This document shows, one piece after another, positions 36,401 through 44,600 of a stretch of 64,000 nt of DNA; positions within the stretch are counted from its first letter, which is position 1; every line of letters starts with the position of its first letter. The notes under the pieces are model-generated. The model was not told the DNA's origin and did not search any database. It saw only the letters and a list, made by a program, of their open reading frames with translations. The translations under genes and the position numbers were made by a program. The stretch comes from Mesocentrotus franciscanus. Lineage: Eukaryota; Echinodermata; Echinoidea; Camarodonta; Strongylocentrotidae. The DNA lies in NCBI GenBank assembly GCA_037976565.1, contig CP137686.1, positions 4,134,019 to 4,198,018 of the forward strand, read 5' to 3'.

Positions 36401-38629
36401 TAGGGTAATAATGTCCAAAGCTCTTTGGAAGCGCATAGAGATGTTATTTCATAACGTATTATGCGCTATACAAGAACTGAACTATTATTATTATTATTAT
36501 TATTACAACTGTAGGTTAGATGAGCTCTTGTGATAAAATTTGATGATTTTTCCATGTGTGTAAGCAATATAATGAGTTCAATGTTTTTTAAATAAACTTT
36601 CAAACCATGACTTCTTGCACTACAGCAATTTATCCAAGTACAACATTAATATTATACAACTTAATGTATTTTGATCAATTGGTTTATAATTTGAAGTGAA
36701 ATGTTAAAGTCGTAAAATTACGATCATATCCGACTGTGGTTTTGTTAATATGCACATTGTTGTCAATGATCCACAAGTAAAGATATGTTGATGGAAAACT
36801 TTGATATTCTAAGTCAGGATATTTAGCTTTGAGTATCATTATTGTCATTTTATTTAATAATAATATATGCGATTTGTAAGGCGCCAAATCCACTTGAAAG
36901 CAAATAATCAAGGCATGCTTGTGAAACAAACGAAGAAAAAGAGATCACATAAAAACATCTGCATTATAAACAAAGGAACTGGAGTAAGATAGAACATATG
37001 AAAGTGAAAGAACAATTAATTATATGCCGAATTAAACAGATACTTTTATTAAAGATTTCTCTCTTTATCTCTTTCTCAGGCCTTCATATCTTCCCAACCT
37101 TTGTGGCGTATGAGCTATCCATTCTCCTCAGTCTCACATTTACTGTAGTTATATTAAAGGTAAGCTATCATTAAAGGCATCGTTTAACAATGTTAAATCT
37201 GAGATGCATGGCCCTACGTGTTATGAGTGTCTGTGATATGGTGTAATATTGAAGCCCTAAAAAAATTGCGCTTCAAAATGATTAAGAAGTGCCTCAAAAA
37301 AGTAAAAATCTTTGAGTGACCGGTTTTACCATACTCGTTTTCCCCAATAGACTGTAGTGTTATGAAAACCGTTAAGTAACGCAAAAATTGATTTCCAATC
37401 ATAAATATCTTGATAATCAGACAGGCGATCGGCTTGTAAAAGTCACAGGGTTCCTAACTGACCTAAAGGTTTATAATTATCATTGCATCATGAGCTAAAT
37501 CCAGGATTTTGTTTCAGAATCTGAGACAAAGTTACCCAATCCCTTTAAGGGTTTCTATCAAAGATTACCAGGGCCCTGTTTCATAAAACTTGTTATCGAT
37601 AACTAGTTAGAATAACTGTTATAAGCTACTGAAATTGTGGCACTTGATTGGCTGAAAGCAAATTTGTCATAAAATTTTAGCATGTGTTATTGATAACAAG
37701 TTTTACAAACAGGGCCCAGGATATGAAAGCAAATATGAAGGTTATCTTTTGTTGTATTTTACTATTTTAGATATTCAGAGTTGGGTCAACCTAATAGGCC
37801 ATTATCGTAATGTAACTGAATTTATACTTAAGTGCCTCAGTATGAATTATTTCATTCACCTGTTACGAATAATTATATTGTAAAAGTCAGAATGCAAAAT
37901 TGCATATATGCTACGTGTTGTTAGGTAGGGCAAGAAATAATGTTTGTCCTACCTAGCAACAACTAATGTATGCAATTTGAATTCTGACTATTGAGATACA
38001 TTTATTCATAACAGGAGAATTAAATAATTTGTATCGAGGCACTGACATGCTATTATATATCCTGAACAATCTATTATTTCAATCAATTGTTCACGTTGTT
38101 TAATTATTTTTCTTCTAGTTTTTGACGGGTGTCTTTGTACTTGGTATTCTTCTACCGTTGAGTACTAGACACATCAAATGGGTCGTAGCGTCAGGCTTGG
38201 CTCAGGTCAGTGAATTCTCCTTTGTACTCGGAAGCAGAGCAAGGAGATTGGGAATCCTGTCTAGAGAGGTAAAATTTAATTAAATTTTTATTTTTGTATG
38301 AAGGGTTTTGCTCCGACCGGAGTATCGTTAAATCTTACCCTTGGCGTGAAAGTACCTGGATGACTGTGCAATTGTAAAACGATATATCTCAAGGGTTGTG
38401 AAAAAGTACCTGGATGACCGTGCAATATTGTTTCAATGTCTGTTAATTCTAAGTATCACAATCTTGAGTCTACCCTGAGGCACCTATTTTGTAAAGGACA
38501 ATTATATGTTAAGTATGTCTCTCTGTTTATTTACTGGTATACTGACTGTTCTTACTGTAACAATGGCTCGTATTCTAAAGGAAGATACTTGTATGTCGAT
38601 GTACATTATGAATGCATTATGATCTAACA

Positions 38630-38675
<46 letters not shown>

Positions 38676-41600
38676 CCTCTCTCCCTCCCTCCCTCCCTCC
38701 TCTCTCTCTCCCTCCCTCCCTCCCTCCCTCCCTCTCTCTCCTCCCTCCTTTCCTTCCTCCCTCCCTCTCTCCCTCCCTCCCTCCCTCCCTCTCTCCCTCC
38801 CTCCATCCCTCTGGTCTCTCTCTCTCTCTCTCTCTCTCCATCTCTCTCTCTTTCTTCTCTTTCTCTCTCCCTCTCCCTCTCTCTCTCTTTCTCTCATTCT
38901 ATAGGTTTACCTATTAATTCTAAGTGTCACAACCCTGAGTCTACTCATGGCACCTATTCTATGGAGGATTTCCTTATGGCGATGTAGAAGACATGTACAT
39001 CGTCCAGTCTTAGCCAGGTGGGTATGCTTAAAAGAGAAGAGAAAACAATTTGTGAGCTTTCTATTTCTTTTCCATCAGTTTGGAAGAATATCATAGTAGA
39101 AATGTCTCCTCAAAAGGGTTGCTCTCCAAATAACCTCAAATTTTAATATAGAAAATATATATATATTCAATTATATGAGTGGCAGCAAAAACTTACCGTA
39201 AATCTCTGTGTATAAGATGCACCTTTTTTCTATCAGAAAAATTCAAAAGTTGGGGGTGCGTCTTATAGACAGGTACAGGATATTTTGAGTCCTCAAAATG
39301 CTACTTTTTAGTGGTTTTCGATAATCTCTGTGTCTCAACATAAACTACATCTACTATTTGAAGTTAACCTACGTTCCTAATTTGAAGGGAAAAGAGTTTT
39401 TTTTAGTTTTTTTTTAAGTCTCGATTTTATTATGCCCCTTCACATAGCACTCTGCCGGCCGAAGCTCTGCAGGCCGTAGCTACCCGTGCCCGGTAGAACA
39501 ACGGCATGGTCCCAGCTCACACATACATGGGATATCGACTCACCATTCAGAAACTAGAACCAAACTAGCCTACCGGTATGTCCGAATTTCTGTTTGGACT
39601 CGAAGGAAGATTTGTCTGTCATCTTTAGTTTTAAAACAACATTGTTACTATTATTTTTGAAAAGTTCACAAGCAAAAATTGGTGCCTTCAACTTCGCCGG
39701 TTTTCTAACGTACTACGGTGTCTGCAAAAAAGCATAACATTTTTTTGGGGGGGGGGGAGGTCTTAAAAATAGGGGTGCGTCTTATACACAGGTGTGTCTT
39801 ATACACAGGTGCGTCGTATACACAGAGATTTACGGTATATATCTATGCACACAATATATCTATGCCTGAATTCATATTTGCTTACTAATGCTAATAACGT
39901 TCATGCTGTGATTTCATAGTGGAAAACTTCTCATGAATATATACGATACGATATTGTATACACGTATATGCCTTGATGCATGGCACTGTATAATCTCATA
40001 ATCTCTTCTATTCAATATTCTTAGATTTTGAATATTCATAGAAAGCTTTAAACCCTATATAATCACTATATAATCTCTTATATTCAATATTCTTAGATTT
40101 TAAATATTCATAGAAAGCTTTAAACCCTATATAATCACTATATAATCTCTTATATTCAATATTATTATATTTTTAAATATTCATAGAAAGCTTTAAACCC
40201 TAAAGTCTTGTTCACAAATGCCACAGTAAATTGTATCATATTATCAGTGTTCTCAAAGAATGGCAAATGGTATTTCAGAAAAGTATAAAGAAAGGAGCTG
40301 TACATAACATACACTGTAGGTCCTACCTATACCCATCTATATGGTAAGTTATAACCCATTGGCTACGGGATCCCGGTAGATCCTGTACTAAACCTATTGG
40401 GTGGTATTCTTGAAAGTGGACTAACTTTAGTCCATGGTTTAATCCTCCGACTAAGTACGGAATGCCAAGTCATCATCAATAGTGATCTGTCAGTTTATGA
40501 CAGGTTCAGTGACCCAATCAGAGTTCTACTTCAAGTGTCTCTCCAAGTACTTCGGTCTTTAGCCATCCGTTTCAGCATTTCATATCCTGTTGCTCCACAT
40601 TCTGCGATTAAATCATCTAGAAAGCCTTTACGAGGTCTTCCCCTCAACTTCTTTCCATGTAGACGACCTTCTAGAACTCTGATCATCAAGCCGTCATCAT
40701 GCCGCATGATGTGTCCAAGCCATTTCTTCTGTCTCTTTCTAATCGTTTCAAGCAGCACCCGCTTTTCTTGAGCTCGATGCAACACCTGCCAAGTGTCTAT
40801 ATGAATATATTTTTGAATAATTTGATATGTCCCTAAATTACCATGATAACGTAAATATTTCATAGTTACATTGTTGTTTATTAATTATGTTATTACATTT
40901 TATTTTAATTTAGTGACAGATTACATTATTCAAAAACATATTCATATGGACACTTGGCATTCCATACTTAGTCGGAGGATTAAACCATGGACTAAAGTTA
41001 GTCCGCTTTCGAGAATACCACCCATTGGAAAGAGACAATTCTGTAGTCAATGGGTTATGATACAAAATTGTGAAGTGTAGTACACTGAAGTAAGCTTCAA
41101 TTATAAAAACAGGGTTTACGCTGGCATATGTGAACAAGCCACTTTAGGCCTGTCGTCATCAGCTAGAGTTTGCCAAATAACCCGCTTTTTTCAGACTCGG
41201 GATATTTTCCCCGAAGCTCTGAATTGCGTCTTCACCAGACCGATACGCTCATCACAAACTAGCTCGGATTGGCGCAAAGTAGCCCGCTATTTGGGAAATA
41301 GCGGGATATTTTGGAAACAAGACCAAGATTTCTCAGGATATTTTCTCGAACAAATATCCCGCTAATTGCAACTGCGGGCTGATGAAGACGCAAATTAGCT
41401 GGATAATTTGCGATCGGGATAGTTAAAATAGTGGGTTATTTGGCAAACTCGAGCTGATGAGGATAGGCCTTATGATGTCTTGCATAGAATTTTAGGCCTT
41501 GAAATATACCCTCATTTACTCTTGACATGCTAGACTACCTCAGTTTCGATTTCTCCTTTGAAGCAATGAACAGTCATATGATGGCAATGAATATAAAAAT

Positions 41601-44600
41601 TCTTATTCATCTTTGGATAATGAAATATTCTGAAAGCTGTTAGATGTCTGTTTGAAATATGATATAATATATATATAAATTTGGCATGAAATTCAAAGAT
41701 GAGGGCATCAAGGGCCAAACTTTAGATACCTGCTTGGAATTTAGATTATTTTCACCTCTCATTCACTTATTACTGCACCACTTTAGAATTTATAAAGCAC
41801 TATGGAGCAGATTGGAGTTGTGAGTATATTTATTGACATTCATCGGGTCAAATTTAAAAATAAAATAAGTGACACACTGCTTTTTTAGGCTTGAAGAGAA
41901 GGTTGAGTTCTGGGAAGAGGTGAAAAATAATTTGTGAGCGTTATCATTGTATTATGCAAGTGTGGAAGAACATCAGAGAAAAAATGTTCCCTGAAAAGCA
42001 TGGCTCTTCAAATGCCTCAATATTTTAAATATGGCATGTAACATCATAAAAATCGGGACAGATTTTTATGCCACATGTTCGTGTAGTCCCATATACATCT
42101 TTCTGTGTACAGTGCTTGTAACTTTACCAAGACTAGGTCAAATTTCTTATCATTTTGATGATTCACAACCTTGTAGTACACACCAATACTTATATGCTAG
42201 ATGATCAACTTTTTCTGATCGATTCCACAACGTTTCTTTCACAATGCAATCGCATGACCACAATCCTGTCCACAAGCTGGAAAAGACCCCAAAATTTTCA
42301 TCTGCTTTTATTGTAATATGGTCTGTTGAGAGCCAGAAGGGTATTAACTCTATGTGCCGTTTTGGCTGTCAACAAAGGGTGCATTATACATCATACATGT
42401 ATCATAATGATCATATTTTTTGTTCCTTTTCTTTCTAATTAAAGATAACCGCACATATCTGGTGGCTTTAAGCATATCATTGGTTGCATGGGGCTTACAG
42501 GTTTGTTTCAGCATGTATAGATGAGAATGCCTGTAGACAAAGAGTTGAATGTACACTCTAAAACCAGAAACTCGCTTCTCAAAACTCTAAGAACTGATAA
42601 TTATGGCTGTTTTTCTTAAGTGAATATACTTTGTCATATAATATATCATGTATCCTTATGTTATATAATATATAATTTGTCCTTTGATTTTGAGTGCTAT
42701 TTTTAATGGTACAATATCATGTGAAATGATATGGACAAATTTTGGCTACAAAGAATTATCAAATAAAACCATTATTCAATTGAAAAAATATAAGTTTGCA
42801 AATTGCAAAATTTCTATGCTGCATGGAACTTTTGTAGATCTCAACCACTCATGGAATTCGCAAAAATGTATTTTACGTTAAAAAAAGTTTCTGGTTTTAT
42901 AGTAGATACAAACTTTTTGTCGACAGAATTATTCTTGAGAAGGAATTATCTTTAGAGTCCCTCTTCTTTAATTTCTTTCATTCTTTCATTCTTTGTTTTT
43001 CTTTCTTCCACATGTAGTTAGTAAGCTGTTGTGTATTCATTGCAATTTGTTTAATTTCCTTTTGAATTCATTTTTCTTTCCACAGCTTCATTCTGTCATA
43101 CTCATTTTATGAACCATATACATCCCTCTCTTTTCCCATTACTAACCTATATATTCTGAAGTACTAAAATGCATTGCAATAATCATACTTCCTATTTTCA
43201 TTTTCAAACTCTACCAAACTACAGTATCTGCAGTAGGAGCATGCAAAAAAATTGGTATTACTGCATGCTACCATACGCCATTTTCTGTTTAAAGGGAAAT
43301 CCAACCTTGATAGCAAGCTACTCTAGAGGAAAGCAGAAAAATGATAGAAGTAGACTGGTGAAATTTTGAATGAAAATGAGAAAGTTATGAATTTTTAAAA
43401 GTTTTTTAATCACTATAGGTTTGTGCTCTTCTAATTTGCTGCATCAGTAATGTCTCTGTGATGTAGTGGCATAGAAATAGAAATGTTCGACTCAGGAGGG
43501 TCTTTATCTTTACAGGAGCTATGATAATATGCTATCCATAACATATATTGTTTTGAGTAGTGCCCCAAGGGTGAAGGCACAAGAAAAACAGAAATTAATT
43601 TGTGTACACGACAAACAGGAGAGTTATCCGATACTACGTCACAATCCAAATTGCCAATTTGAGATTCTTATAGACTTAGTGATCTCATATTTCAAACATT
43701 CATAAATTGCTTATCATTGGTCCGATTTATATCAAACTTTCCCCATTTTGTTGATCTTATTTTTTCTGCTCTCATACTAATGAACTTATCACAAGGGTTG
43801 GATTTCCCTTCAAAGGCAAAATCATCCATACGTAAATGAAAATGCCTCTGCTTATTTCTTGAGGTTGTACGTGACATGCTCCTGCTACGATTGCTCTGCA
43901 TCAATTTCCTATACTAACCGAATTCTTAAAGGGGAAGTCCACCCTGATATTAAGTTGTGGCGTGGGCCTGTAATCCAGCTAACAGTGGAAGTTACAAACT
44001 GATTCAGCCGAGGATGCAGGTTCGAAACTGAGTCGCGTCTTTCGGATGGTGACGTTAAAGGTCGGTCCCCAGACGTAAATAATCATATCTGATTGATACA
44101 CGTCTGTAAAAACCCAATACACACACACACAGAAGCAGAAAAATGAGAGGAACTGGTCTGCAAATGTTTGATCAAAATCTGATTAAAAATAAGAATGTGA
44201 CATATCTTGCGAGGTCATCTCCAATATGCTCTGTACAGAAATTTCATAAACTTTCATTTTCTTAGTTATTGATGACTGAATAGATTTGTTTCATACTGGG
44301 GTTGTATAGAAACATTTTTGCCATAAGTATATATAGGGGGCATGTATGATTGAAAATTTTCTTTAGGGAAAATTTAAATTTCCCTCCTTTTTTTAGTACA
44401 GAGTAAATGGAAGAGAACCTTAAGGGAAACTATATATTATTCAAGTTTTTTAGTACAGGGCAAATTGAGGGAACCAAGATATTTCACAGAGTTGCCAATT
44501 TGTGTTTGATTAATCGCACCTTAAAAAATTCATAACTGTCTTATTTTCAATTGGCTTTTGCTCAAATATTCACCTGTTTCTTCCATTTTTTCTGCTTTTA

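Noticed and set aside
38502..38917. Arg/Glu-rich and Ser/Leu/Pro-rich frames on both strands
   Set aside because: Products of the CT/GA tract before exon 13.
39018..39096. Read-through end of exon 13 as the protein C-terminus
   Set aside because: The extra codons lie in a repeat related to intron 8 sequence, and a usable donor precedes them; kept only as an alternative.
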